From assembly GCF_015666175.1 (NCBI RefSeq), contig NZ_JADPIE010000010.1:24737-88736 (forward strand): a stretch of DNA of 64,000 nt. Reading direction: 5' to 3'. Shown piece after piece: positions 43,819 through 52,746 of this stretch (position 1 is its first letter; each line of letters begins with the position of its first letter). Both the position numbers and the translations under genes were made by a program. This DNA is from Halonatronomonas betaini (GTDB taxonomy: Bacteria; Bacillota; Halanaerobiia; Halanaerobiales; Halarsenatibacteraceae). The notes beneath the pieces are model-generated. The model was not told the origin of the DNA. It searched no databases and saw nothing but the letters and a program-made list of their open reading frames with translations.

Positions 43819-44862
43819 ATGACAAGAATTGGAGTTATAGGAGGTGGGATTGCTGGCTCAACAGTATCAGTTGAGCTAGCAGAAGCAGGTTTTGAGATCA
43901 CCCTCTTTGAAAAAGCTGGTGAGATTGGGGGCCAGGTCTCAGAATTTGGCTGTAAGGCAACTGATATCTGTACCCGTTGCAACCTCTGCCTGGTAGATTC
44001 AGTATTCAATCAACTTAACCAGGATTCTAAAATAAAAATCAATAAAGGCCACCAGGTCATAGATTCTTATAAAGAGAATGACAGCTTTACTCTTTATTGT
44101 GAAGAAGATGGGAATGAAAAAGTATATAAAGGTTTTGACAGGATAGTTTTAGCGACAGGTTACAGGCGCTGGTCTGAACTTGAGACTGGTACCCCTGAAA
44201 TCTTTACAGATCAGAGAATAATCTGGTCCGGTGAGTTTGAAGAAATGTTATTTAAAAGAAGAGATTATCTCCAGAATAAAGATTTAGAGCTTGACATAGA
44301 TTTCAAGCCTGAATCAGCCTACTTTATTCAGTGTAATGGTTCCAGGAGCCCTCAGGAAAAGGCTGCTTATTGTTCCAGGGTCTGCTGTGGTTATAATTAT
44401 CGGATTGCCAGAGTTTTAAGAGAGAATTACCCTGAGTTGGAATTAGGAATTTTCTTCATTGATATGCAGGAATCTGGCTTTTTAACTGATCTCTCATTTC
44501 AAAAATTAATCGATGAAGAGATTAAATATTTTAACTGTAAGCCTTTAAGAATCAATAAAAGAGATGAACAGATTGAGATAGCCTATGAAGATCAGGCAGC
44601 AGGCGAGATGAAAAAAGTTAAAACGGATCTTCTAATATTATCTGAAGGGATTCACCCAGGCAAAGAAAATGAACTCTGGTCAAAACTCTTTAACTTACAA
44701 CTAAACTCAGACGGCTTCCTCGAGGAGATTAATCCTGGCAGAGAGACAGGAGTCTATTTAGCCGGTACAGTCTCAGGCCCAGGAGATATTGCCACAACAA
44801 TTAGCAAAAGTAAAGCTGTTGCAAATAAGATTATTGCTGCAGAAAAGGAGGTTGTTATCTAA
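43819..44862 (+). CDS. HdrA-like FAD protein (N-terminal part type)
   Basis: 347 residues. IGVIGGGIAGSTVSVELAEAG binds FAD; EFGCKATDICTRCNLC at about residues 48-61 is the cysteine cluster near the flavin of HdrA; IQCNGSRSPQEKAAYCSRVCCGYNYRIA is the central HdrA motif. It ends with the AGTVSGPGDIATTISKSKAVA flavin-closing helix. The ferredoxin domains of HdrA are not in this chain but in the next gene, which begins on its last base, so the two chains together equal one HdrA plus MvhD. The role is flavin-based electron transfer around methyl-THF oxidation. Confidence 0.85.
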   Translation: MTRIGVIGGGIAGSTVSVELAEAGFEITLFEKAGEIGGQVSEFGCKATDICTRCNLCLVDSVFNQLNQDSKIKINKGHQVIDSYKENDSFTLYCEEDGNEKVYKGFDRIVLATGYRRWSELETGTPEIFTDQRIIWSGEFEEMLFKRRDYLQNKDLELDIDFKPESAYFIQCNGSRSPQEKAAYCSRVCCGYNYRIARVLRENYPELELGIFFIDMQESGFLTDLSFQKLIDEEIKYFNCKPLRINKRDEQIEIAYEDQAAGEMKKVKTDLLILSEGIHPGKENELWSKLFNLQLNSDGFLEEINPGRETGVYLAGTVSGPGDIATTISKSKAVANKIIAAEKEVVI

Positions 44863-46238
44863 TGGCAGGCAGTCCAAAATATGAATTAGCCTGGATAGGT
44901 GATAAAGTGGAGACAGATTTTAAAGATATTCAAATATCTGCTAAAGATTTAGTAGCCTGCCAGGGAGAAGTTGGAGATTTTATACTTACTTGCAATGATC
45001 GGAATAATCCAGCTAAAATTGAAGCTGCCAATATAATTATTAATCTCCCCTATCAGGAAGAACCTGTTATTGAAGGGGCAGATTCACTTCTGAATGATAA
45101 TTATTATCTAAAAGATGATGAACCGGCTATTATAGTTCAGGATTATCCCGATTTATCACCGGCTTTTATCAGTAAAGTGGCTTTAAAAAGATCTTTAGAA
45201 ATTAAAAATAACTATCCAGATCAAGAAGTGTATTATCTTTATCAGGCCATGAGGTTTCTAGAAGATAATGACAGACTTTATGAAGAGGCCAGAAAAGCCG
45301 GGATAGTATTTTTGAAATTTGATATAGGTCAGTTAACAGTCTCAGAAGACTTAAAGCTATCCTATGAGCGAGAAGATATAGAGCTTGAATTAGCTGGTAC
45401 AATTCTGGCAGCCCCTGAATTAAAGCCGGCCGATCAGACAGAAAGACTGGCAAGAATTTTTAATCTTGTCGATGGCTATCAGGATTATTTGCAATTAGAT
45501 AATATTTATCTTCAGCCGACCCAGAGTGGAAGAAGAGGCGTATATCTATTAAGGGGGAGCCGTGGACCAACAGCATTAACTTATTATAAAGAAGAATTAG
45601 ATTTTACTCTTGGAGAAATAGCAAAGAATTTAACTGGAGTTAATGAAATAGATGATTACGAAAGGACTATAGATGATCAGAAATGTATTGTCTGTTACAC
45701 CTGTTATCGGGTCTGTCCCCATGGGGCAATCCAGAGAGATGATGAACTAAATTCGATGAAAATTATGGAACTGGCCTGTCAGGGTTGTAATCTCTGTATA
45801 AGTCGCTGTCCAACATCGGCCATTGAAATCGACCATGATTACTTTACAGAGGCAGATTCAGAAGATAAAACTAATCTGATTATCTGTGAGAACTCTGCAG
45901 AGATAGCCGCAGAAAAATATAATTCTATGACAGGTGAAGAGCCTTTATCTGGTTTTAAAGAGATTGTTGTTCCCTGTGTTTCAACAGTTGAAAGGAAAAA
46001 TATTATCCAACTTTTAGCCAGTAACTCAGCTGATATTATGGTTTTAGGCTGTGTTGCCGAAGCCTGCAAGCATCTGACCGGGCATGATCGCTGTCAACAG
46101 GTGATAGATAGGATTAAAGAAGATTTAGAGAAGTTGGACTTAAATAAGGATAGAGTCCATTACCAGAGGCTTTCACCGAGAATGGCAACGGACCTTGGTG
46201 GTTTTCTTGCTGATTGGAAGGAGGCGGTTATCCAGTGA
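44862..46238 (+). CDS. Degenerate HdrA half fused to two [4Fe-4S] sites and an MvhD/FlpD-like domain
   Basis: 458 residues. Residues 1-260 follow the order of HdrA but lack the glycine-rich FAD loop. Two ferredoxin motifs follow near 273-320 (CIVCYTCYRVCP and CQGCNLCISRCP). From about 365 a domain like MvhD/FlpD begins (EIVVPCVSTVERKNII, MVLGCVAEACKHLTG). In methanogens MvhD passes electrons to HdrA; here the two are in one chain. It is joined to the HdrA-like gene before it and overlaps metV by four bases. Confidence 0.8.
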   Translation: MAGSPKYELAWIGDKVETDFKDIQISAKDLVACQGEVGDFILTCNDRNNPAKIEAANIIINLPYQEEPVIEGADSLLNDNYYLKDDEPAIIVQDYPDLSPAFISKVALKRSLEIKNNYPDQEVYYLYQAMRFLEDNDRLYEEARKAGIVFLKFDIGQLTVSEDLKLSYEREDIELELAGTILAAPELKPADQTERLARIFNLVDGYQDYLQLDNIYLQPTQSGRRGVYLLRGSRGPTALTYYKEELDFTLGEIAKNLTGVNEIDDYERTIDDQKCIVCYTCYRVCPHGAIQRDDELNSMKIMELACQGCNLCISRCPTSAIEIDHDYFTEADSEDKTNLIICENSAEIAAEKYNSMTGEEPLSGFKEIVVPCVSTVERKNIIQLLASNSADIMVLGCVAEACKHLTGHDRCQQVIDRIKEDLEKLDLNKDRVHYQRLSPRMATDLGGFLADWKEAVIQ

Positions 46239-46909
46239 TTGTTGGAAAATTAAAGGATGTAAATGAAATTAAAGATAGCCTCCCAGATGATTTAGATAGC
46301 CTTCTTATAGCAGGATGTGGCAGCTGTGTCTCTGTAAGTCTGGCAGGTGGTGAAAGAGAGGCTGAGTCATTAAAGAACTTACTTGATTTTTATTATCAGA
46401 CTAATAATCAGGAAGTGTCAATTGAAACTGAAACTATTAAGAGACAGTGTGACGATGAGTTTCTGGATGAACTTGAACTGGCTATAGCTAGAAATAAGAT
46501 TGTACTTTCTCTGGCCTGTGGAGTCGGTGTCCAGCATCTGGCAATTAAATATCCAGATAAAATAATTTTGCCTGGACTCGATACAACCTTTTATGGCAGG
46601 ACCAGTGATATCGGTGAATGGGAAGAGATGTGTCATGGCTGTGGCAAATGTATTCTCGATCAATTTGCTGGTGTCTGCCCTGTAGCCCGCTGTTCAAAAA
46701 GCTTATTAAATGGACCCTGTGGTGGATCCCAGGATGGAATCTGTGAGGTTGATGATGATATAGATTGTGGCTGGCAGAAAATCTATGATCGGGCAGAGGA
46801 GTTGGGCCAGTTAGAAAAATTACTGGATTTTGATTTTCCAAAGGACTGGTCAACCCATAAAGACGGCGGGGTCCGTAGCCATAAAGATCCAGAGTTCTTC
46901 CAGGAATGA
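46235..46909 (+). CDS. metV: MetV, MTHFR partner Fe-S protein
   Basis: About 224 residues. The C-terminal half holds MCHGCGKCILDQFAGVCPVARCSKSLLNGPCGG, recognised by MCHGCGKC and LLNGPCGGSQDGICEV, which mark the MTHFR C-terminal (MetV) family. The N-terminal half (CGSCVSVSLAGGEREAESL) may bind a further cluster. In acetogens MetV forms a complex with MetF and links it to Hdr proteins. I choose GTG 46235, behind AAGGAGGCGG and overlapping the preceding stop; an in-frame ATG at 46214 lies before that ribosome site. Confidence 0.9.
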   Translation: MIVGKLKDVNEIKDSLPDDLDSLLIAGCGSCVSVSLAGGEREAESLKNLLDFYYQTNNQEVSIETETIKRQCDDEFLDELELAIARNKIVLSLACGVGVQHLAIKYPDKIILPGLDTTFYGRTSDIGEWEEMCHGCGKCILDQFAGVCPVARCSKSLLNGPCGGSQDGICEVDDDIDCGWQKIYDRAEELGQLEKLLDFDFPKDWSTHKDGGVRSHKDPEFFQE

Positions 46910-46924
46910 AAGGAGAATTAGAGG

Positions 46925-47854
46925 ATGGCTGAATATATATCGAAATTACAACAACTATTAGAAGAAGGAGAGTTTGTAGTCTGCAGCGAGATGGGACCTC
47001 CAATCGGTGCTGATCCAGATTTTATTCGCAAGAAAGCCGATTTTTTGAAAGGTTATGTCGATGCAGTAAATATAACTGACAATCAGACTGCAATTGTTAG
47101 AATGTCAAGTATAGCTGCTGCTAAAATAGCTGCTGATGAAGGCCTGGAAATGATAATTCAGGCCACCGGTCGGGATCGAAATAGAATTGGTATTCAAAGC
47201 GATCTATTAGGGGCTAGTGCTCTAGGTTTAAGGAATGTTCTCTGCCTGACTGGAGATCATCAATGTTTTGGAATGGATGAAGGGGCTAAAAATGTTTTTG
47301 ATTTAGATTCAGTTAGCATGCTAAGTGCGGCCAGGAGCATGGTTGATGATGGCATTTTATTAAACGGTAAGGAGATGGACTTTCCACCCAAATTATTCCT
47401 GGGCGGGGCAGCCAACCCCTTTGCAGATCCCTTTGAGCTTCATATGATGAAAGTTGAGAAAAAAGTAGAGGTTGGAATGGAGTTTATCCAGACCCAGGCT
47501 ATTTATAATTTAGAGAAATTTGATCGCTGGATGGAAGAAGTGAGAAGAAGAGGAATTCATGAAAAATGCTATATAATGGCCGGGATTCTCCCGACTAAAT
47601 CTGTAAAAGCTTTAAGAATGATGAAAAAACATGTTGCCGGTATGGATGTACCTGACGAGATTATTGAGAGAATGGATAGGGCAGAAGATAAAAAAGAAGA
47701 GGGAGTAAGAATGGCAGTTGATATTATCGAACATGTTAGAAAGATAGAAGGGGTTAGAGGAATTCATTTAATGCCGGTGGCCTGGGAGGAAATAACTCCT
47801 AGAGTTGTCGAAGAAGCAGGCCTCTACCCGAGACCGGAGGTGTCAGAGAGATAA
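46925..47854 (+). CDS. metF: Methylenetetrahydrofolate reductase
   Basis: 309 residues, FAD-dependent TIM barrel. SEMGPPIGADPDFIRKKADF, DAVNITDNQTAIVRMSSIAAA, IIQATGRDRNRIGIQSDLLGA and LCLTGDHQCFG are standard, as is FIQTQAIYNLEKFDRWMEEV. In this context the reaction runs from methyl-THF to methylene-THF, an uphill oxidation with NAD that would need coupling through the Hdr/Flx proteins encoded next to it. AAAGGAGAA precedes the ATG, and hdrC begins on its last base. Confidence 0.95.
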   Translation: MAEYISKLQQLLEEGEFVVCSEMGPPIGADPDFIRKKADFLKGYVDAVNITDNQTAIVRMSSIAAAKIAADEGLEMIIQATGRDRNRIGIQSDLLGASALGLRNVLCLTGDHQCFGMDEGAKNVFDLDSVSMLSAARSMVDDGILLNGKEMDFPPKLFLGGAANPFADPFELHMMKVEKKVEVGMEFIQTQAIYNLEKFDRWMEEVRRRGIHEKCYIMAGILPTKSVKALRMMKKHVAGMDVPDEIIERMDRAEDKKEEGVRMAVDIIEHVRKIEGVRGIHLMPVAWEEITPRVVEEAGLYPRPEVSER

Positions 47855-48303
47855 TGGTAAAAGAATATAAAGAATTAGATTATAAATTTAAAGATGAGAT
47901 TAAGTCTAAGCCAGGAGGCGAGAATCTTAGCCTCTGTTATAGTTGTGGCAGCTGTACGGCAACCTGCCCGGTTAGTGAAGAGGAAGAAAACTTTAATCCA
48001 AGGTTGATAATTAAGAAAGCTCTGCTTGGTTTTAGAGAAGAACTTCTTTCTGAACTTACTATCTGGCAATGTATACAGTGTCGTCGCTGTGTATCTGCCT
48101 GTCCTCAAAATGTCAGATTTGCCGATATTATAAGGGTATTAAGGGAGTTATCAGTTTCAGCCGGTTATTATTCAGAAGAGCTGGAAGAAGAACTTGATAA
48201 ATTTGATAGAAGTTTAGTTAATTATCGCTTAAAAAGTCTGGAAAGAGTTGAATCTGGTAAATCTACCTGGGAAAAAGAATTACCAGATTCAGGTGGTGTT
48301 TAA
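47854..48303 (+). CDS. hdrC: HdrC-like Fe-S subunit
   Basis: 149 residues with two [4Fe-4S] motifs, CYSCGSCTATCPV (near residue 29) and CIQCRRCVSACPQ (near 72), in the spacing of HdrC. In methanogens HdrC joins HdrA to the catalytic HdrB. No HdrB gene (CCG-domain protein) is present in the window, so HdrC may deliver electrons straight to MetF-MetV. It overlaps metF by one base and lies one base from hdrA. Confidence 0.9.
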   Translation: MVKEYKELDYKFKDEIKSKPGGENLSLCYSCGSCTATCPVSEEEENFNPRLIIKKALLGFREELLSELTIWQCIQCRRCVSACPQNVRFADIIRVLRELSVSAGYYSEELEEELDKFDRSLVNYRLKSLERVESGKSTWEKELPDSGGV

Positions 48304-48304
48304 G

Positions 48305-51300
48305 ATGGCAGATCCAGTAGTTGTTATCGGTGGAGGTATTGCTGGAATTCAGGCAGCAACTGATCTGGCTGAGATGGGTGTTCCTGTATATCTAGTAGAA
48401 AAAAGCCCCAGTCTTGGCGGCAGAATGGCCCAGCTTGATAAAACTTTTCCAACTAATGATTGCTCGACCTGTATCTTAGCTCCTAAGATTACATCATGTT
48501 ACAACCATAAAAATGTAACCACATATACAATGACTGAACTTGTTGATGTTAAAGGAACACCAGGCAACTTTAGAGTAAGGCTTAAAAAGAGGCCTAGATA
48601 TATTGATGAAGATAAATGTACCGGTTGTGCTGACTGTTTTGAAAAATGTCCTGAGAAAATTCCTGATGAATATAATCTAGGCTTAACTGAGCAGAAGGCA
48701 GTTCATAAATATCAACCCCAGGCAGTTCCTAATCTGGCTGTAATTGATCCAGATCATTGCCGTAAACTTCAGGAGGATAAATGTGGGCTCTGTGAAATAG
48801 TCTGTAATTTCGATGCAGTTGATTATAAACAGAGGGAGAAAAACTTTATAGTTCAGGCAGCTGCAATCATTTTTGCACCTGGTTATGAAGCATTTGCTGG
48901 TGATATTGTCAGTCAATATCATTATGGTAATCATCAGGATGTTGTTACAAGTCTTGAGTTTGAAAGGATCTTAAATGCTGCTGGACCGACTGATGGGAAA
49001 ATTATTCGCCCATCTGACGGTAAAAAAGTTGAAAAGATTGCTTTTATCCATTGTACCGGTTCCAGGGATTATAGCTGTGACCATAATTATTGTTCATCAG
49101 TCTGCTGTATGTACTCAATTAAACATGCCTTATTGACCAGGGATCATCTGCCTGATGCCGGGGTTGATCTATATTATATGGATATAAGGTCCCATGGTAA
49201 AGGTTTTGAAAGATATTTTAATCGGGCAGAGGCAACTGATGGAGTTAATTTTATAAGAAGTCGAGTAGCTGAAATTGAGAGGAATTCAAAGGATAAAAAG
49301 CTCAATTTAAAAATAACAGATGGCGACAATGGTTTCGAGGCCAGAGATTATGACCTGGTTGTTCTTGCGACTGGAATTGCACCTAAACAAGAGGTTACTG
49401 AAGACTTACAGAAATTAAAAATAAGAACAAATAAATATGGCTTTGCTGATACAGAAGAATTTTCTCCATTTGTTACAGGTAGAGAGGGAATCTTTGCCTG
49501 TGGTGCTGTAACTGGTCCTAAAGATATACCAGAATCTGTTGCTGAAGCGAGTGGTTCAGCTGTTATGGCCGGTCAGTTAGCATCTTTAGATATTAATGAG
49601 CTTGGGATTACAGAAGCTCCTCCAGTTGCCAGTAGAGCAGTGACCAATCAGAGAACAAGAATTGGAGTCTTTGTCTGTCATTGTGGCACCAATATAGCAG
49701 GTGTGATTGATGTAGAAGAGGTGACTGAAAGAGTTGCAGAGATGCCATTTGTTGAGCTGGCTGAAGATGTTAAATATCTCTGTTCAACAGATAGCCAGAA
49801 ATTAATAGCTGATAGAATTGAGGAACATGATTTAAATAGAATCTTAATAGCTTCATGTACTCCCCGAACCCATGAAATGCTCTTCCAGGATGCAGTGGAA
49901 AGAGCAGGCCTTAATCCCCATCTGATGGAGATGACCAATATCAGGGACCAGGGTTCCTGGGTTCATAAAGAAGAGAAAGAGAAAGCGACCTGGAAAGCCT
50001 ATGAGCTGGTCCGGGCTGGTGTTGCCAGGATCAAGAATGCTCTGCCTTTAGAGCGGGGAGAAGTAGATAATATAACAAGAGCTCTAGTTCTTGGTGGTGG
50101 AATAGCCGGTATGACAGCTGCCAGAGAGCTTGGCAATCTTGGATTTCCAGTATCACTGGTTGAAGAGGAAGAATGGCTTGGTGGCAAGGCTGCAGAGATT
50201 CATCGGTCTGGTTTTGGCAGACCTATTAAACCTTTTTTAGAAAGATTAACTGCTGAGATCAGGGATAATAAGTTGATCGATATCTACTCAGGCTATAAGA
50301 TAGATAATATCTCTGGATTTGTCGGGAATTATCAACTTGACATTTCAGGTCCCCAGCAGATTGAGCTTGAGGGCGGAGTCGTTATTGTTGCAACCGGAGG
50401 TCAGGAATTAAAACCTGATGAATATCAGTATCAAAATTCCGATAAGGTGATGACTGCTCTGGAATTAGAAGAGCTTATAGATAAAGACTCTAAAAGACTG
50501 GCTGATGCTAAAAAGATATATATGATCCAGTGTGTAGGTTCCAGAGAAGAAGAAAGGCCCTATTGCAGCAGGCTCTGCTGTACCCAGTCGTTAAGAAATG
50601 CAATTGAACTTAAAAAGAGAAATCCTGAATCAGAAATTACTATCCTATATCGTGAGATGCGGAGCTATGGGTATTATGAAGACCTATACCGGGAAGCTAG
50701 AGATATAGGGATTAATTTCTCCAGATTCGATCTGGATAATAAACCGGAAATTGAGAAAATAGAAGAAAACCAACTGGAGATAAGATTTAATGAGCCTTTA
50801 ACTGGGACGACAATTAAAGATAATCCAGATTTAGTTATTCTGGCAGCAGCTGTTTTGCCAGGAGAGGATAATGAAAGAATCAGCAAGATGTTAAAGACGC
50901 CATTAAACGAAGATAAGTTTTTCCTTGAGGCCCATGTTAAGTTAAGACCAGTTGATTCCTCAACAGATGGAATATTTTTAACAGGTTTGGCCCATGGTCC
51001 TAAAAATATCTCTGAAACTATTTCCCAGAGCCGGGCAACTGCCGGTCGGGCTGCATCAATCCTCTCTAAAGAATTTTTATTAACTGAAGCTATGATTGCC
51101 GAAGTTGATGAGAGTTTATGTATTGGCTGTGGCGACTGTGAAAGGGTCTGTGTTTATAAGGCTATAGAGGTAGACCCAATTGATAAAAAGGCTGAAGTCA
51201 ATAAGGTCCTCTGTAAAGGCTGTGGAAACTGTCTTGGAGTTTGCCGCCCCCATGCTGTTGACTTAAAAGGCTTCAGGAATCAGCAGATACTTGATGAAGT

Positions 51301-51355
51301 TGAGACTCTTTTAGCTGAAGACCAGGAAGAATTTAGCAAAGGGGGAATGCTCTAA
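48305..51355 (+). CDS. hdrA: Large HdrA: two fused HdrA modules
   Basis: 1016 residues, longer than the 650-790 of methanogen HdrA. Module 1: FAD loop VVIGGGIAGIQAATDLAEMG, CSTCILAPK cluster, ferredoxin motifs near 104 and 160, IHCTGSRDYSCDHNYCSSVCC. Module 2 begins near 454 with GVFVCHCGTNIAGVIDVEEV, a second FAD loop near 595 (LVLGGGIAGMTAARELGN), IQCVGSREEERPYCSRLCCTQ, and C-terminal ferredoxins (CIGCGDCERVC, CKGCGNCLGVC). Two FAD sites and many clusters suit electron bifurcation or confurcation. The start is ATG 48305, one base after hdrC; an upstream in-frame ATG lies inside hdrC. Confidence 0.92.
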   Translation: MADPVVVIGGGIAGIQAATDLAEMGVPVYLVEKSPSLGGRMAQLDKTFPTNDCSTCILAPKITSCYNHKNVTTYTMTELVDVKGTPGNFRVRLKKRPRYIDEDKCTGCADCFEKCPEKIPDEYNLGLTEQKAVHKYQPQAVPNLAVIDPDHCRKLQEDKCGLCEIVCNFDAVDYKQREKNFIVQAAAIIFAPGYEAFAGDIVSQYHYGNHQDVVTSLEFERILNAAGPTDGKIIRPSDGKKVEKIAFIHCTGSRDYSCDHNYCSSVCCMYSIKHALLTRDHLPDAGVDLYYMDIRSHGKGFERYFNRAEATDGVNFIRSRVAEIERNSKDKKLNLKITDGDNGFEARDYDLVVLATGIAPKQEVTEDLQKLKIRTNKYGFADTEEFSPFVTGREGIFACGAVTGPKDIPESVAEASGSAVMAGQLASLDINELGITEAPPVASRAVTNQRTRIGVFVCHCGTNIAGVIDVEEVTERVAEMPFVELAEDVKYLCSTDSQKLIADRIEEHDLNRILIASCTPRTHEMLFQDAVERAGLNPHLMEMTNIRDQGSWVHKEEKEKATWKAYELVRAGVARIKNALPLERGEVDNITRALVLGGGIAGMTAARELGNLGFPVSLVEEEEWLGGKAAEIHRSGFGRPIKPFLERLTAEIRDNKLIDIYSGYKIDNISGFVGNYQLDISGPQQIELEGGVVIVATGGQELKPDEYQYQNSDKVMTALELEELIDKDSKRLADAKKIYMIQCVGSREEERPYCSRLCCTQSLRNAIELKKRNPESEITILYREMRSYGYYEDLYREARDIGINFSRFDLDNKPEIEKIEENQLEIRFNEPLTGTTIKDNPDLVILAAAVLPGEDNERISKMLKTPLNEDKFFLEAHVKLRPVDSSTDGIFLTGLAHGPKNISETISQSRATAGRAASILSKEFLLTEAMIAEVDESLCIGCGDCERVCVYKAIEVDPIDKKAEVNKVLCKGCGNCLGVCRPHAVDLKGFRNQQILDEVETLLAEDQEEFSKGGML

Positions 51356-51888
51356 TGGCAGAAAGCAAAGAAGTTGCAAAAAAAGAGGAATTTGAGCCTA
51401 AAATAATTGCCTTTCTCTGTAACTGGTGCAGTTATGCTGCAGCAGATCTTGCTGGTAGCAGCAGGCTTCAGTATCCGACAAATATTAGAGCAGTCAGAAT
51501 CCCCTGTACAGGCAGATTAAATCCATTAATAGTAATCAAGACCTTAAAAAAGGGGGCAGATGGCATTCTGGTTTCAGGCTGTCATCCTGGTGACTGTCAC
51601 TATATTGATGGTAATTATTATGCCAGGCGTAGATTTATCATGTTAAAAGAGTTATTAGAGTATGCAGGGGTTGAGCCTGAGCGGCTTAATTTTACCTGGT
51701 GTTCTGCTGCTGAAGGCAGAAGGTTTGCCAGTGTAGTCAGACAGGTTGTTGATAGAGTCAAATCTGTTGGCCCCTGGGACGGTTATCTGTCAGCTGATTT
51801 AATGGAAGATTTTATACCTGAAGCAGGTAATCCTGGGTGTACTGAGCCAGATGATAAAGGCGGTGTAATCGATGACCAATTCATATAA
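51355..51888 (+). CDS. MvhD/FlxD-like hydrogenase iron-sulfur subunit
   Basis: 177 residues. IIAFLCNWCSYAAADLAGSSR, VRIPCTGRLNPLIVIKTLKKGADGILVSGCHPGDCHYIDGNYYARRR (recognised by the SGCHPGDCHY and NYYARRR motifs) and FTWCSAAEGRRFA are the full MvhD/FlpD set, with four conserved cysteines for a [2Fe-2S] site. It passes electrons between HdrA and an oxidoreductase module, here FlxABC. It overlaps hdrA by one base and the next gene by 17. Confidence 0.94.
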   Translation: MAESKEVAKKEEFEPKIIAFLCNWCSYAAADLAGSSRLQYPTNIRAVRIPCTGRLNPLIVIKTLKKGADGILVSGCHPGDCHYIDGNYYARRRFIMLKELLEYAGVEPERLNFTWCSAAEGRRFASVVRQVVDRVKSVGPWDGYLSADLMEDFIPEAGNPGCTEPDDKGGVIDDQFI

Positions 51889-52744
51889 AGAGATAACAGA
51901 AGATCTGCAGGATATAATTGAACAAATTTATAAACAGGAAGAATTTGATCGATTGCTTGCTTATGGTAGAGGTCTATTTTCAGGATTAATAGAGCCGGTT
52001 ATCGTTGATAAAGAGGCTGAACTGGATCTTGATAGATTGGAATTTACAGATGAGGCCTATCAGATGTTAAGCAAGTATCTTTTAAAAAATAGAGAATTAA
52101 AGCAGGTAGTAGTTGCTAAACCCTGTGATACCAGGGCTATAGCCTTTTATATATCTGAAAATATTATTGCAAGGGATAACCTGATAGTCGTTGGAATTAA
52201 TGGTTGTCCAGGAATAAAAGATAATACAGCCTGTGATGAATGCGATTCTAAAAATCCAGTGATAGCAGATTACACTGCAGGCAACCTAATGCCTGAAGAT
52301 GAATTTGCAAAGGATAAGTCAGATTTAAAATATTTATTATCAGAGGAGAATCAAGTTACAAGAAAGAATCATTATACTAAAGAATTCATGAGATGTACCC
52401 AGTGCTATGCCTGTCGTGATGCCTGTCCGGTCTGTTATTGTGATCATTGTTTTGTTGAGAGTAATCAGCCGGTCTGGCTTGAAGCTGGCAGTGGGCCAGA
52501 AGAGGATATGGTCTTTCATTTAATGAGAACGATGCATATGCCTGGTAGATGTGTAAATTGTGGAGCCTGTGAGATGGCCTGTCCTGAAGGGATCGAGATG
52601 CGTTCCTTAACATCTCATCTATATCATCAGGCAAGAGAATATTTTGATTTTAGACCTGGATTAGCAGTAGATCAGAAATCACTTTTTTCAGACTATAATG
52701 AGGAAGATCCTGAACCTGGTTTCCTCCAGCAGGAGGGAGATTAA
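51872..52744 (+). CDS. FlxC-like Fe-S protein
   Basis: 290 residues. The N-terminal part includes VVVAKPCDTRAIAFYISE and VVGINGCPGI, seen in FrhB/HycB-like proteins. Two [4Fe-4S] motifs lie in the second half: CTQCYACRDACPVCYCDHC and CVNCGACEMACPEG. Together with the next two genes this resembles the FlxABC module, which gives NADH access to Hdr. Assignment among FlxB and FlxC is by order and size only. Confidence 0.72.
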   Translation: MTNSYKEITEDLQDIIEQIYKQEEFDRLLAYGRGLFSGLIEPVIVDKEAELDLDRLEFTDEAYQMLSKYLLKNRELKQVVVAKPCDTRAIAFYISENIIARDNLIVVGINGCPGIKDNTACDECDSKNPVIADYTAGNLMPEDEFAKDKSDLKYLLSEENQVTRKNHYTKEFMRCTQCYACRDACPVCYCDHCFVESNQPVWLEAGSGPEEDMVFHLMRTMHMPGRCVNCGACEMACPEGIEMRSLTSHLYHQAREYFDFRPGLAVDQKSLFSDYNEEDPEPGFLQQEGD

Positions 52745-52746
52745 TT

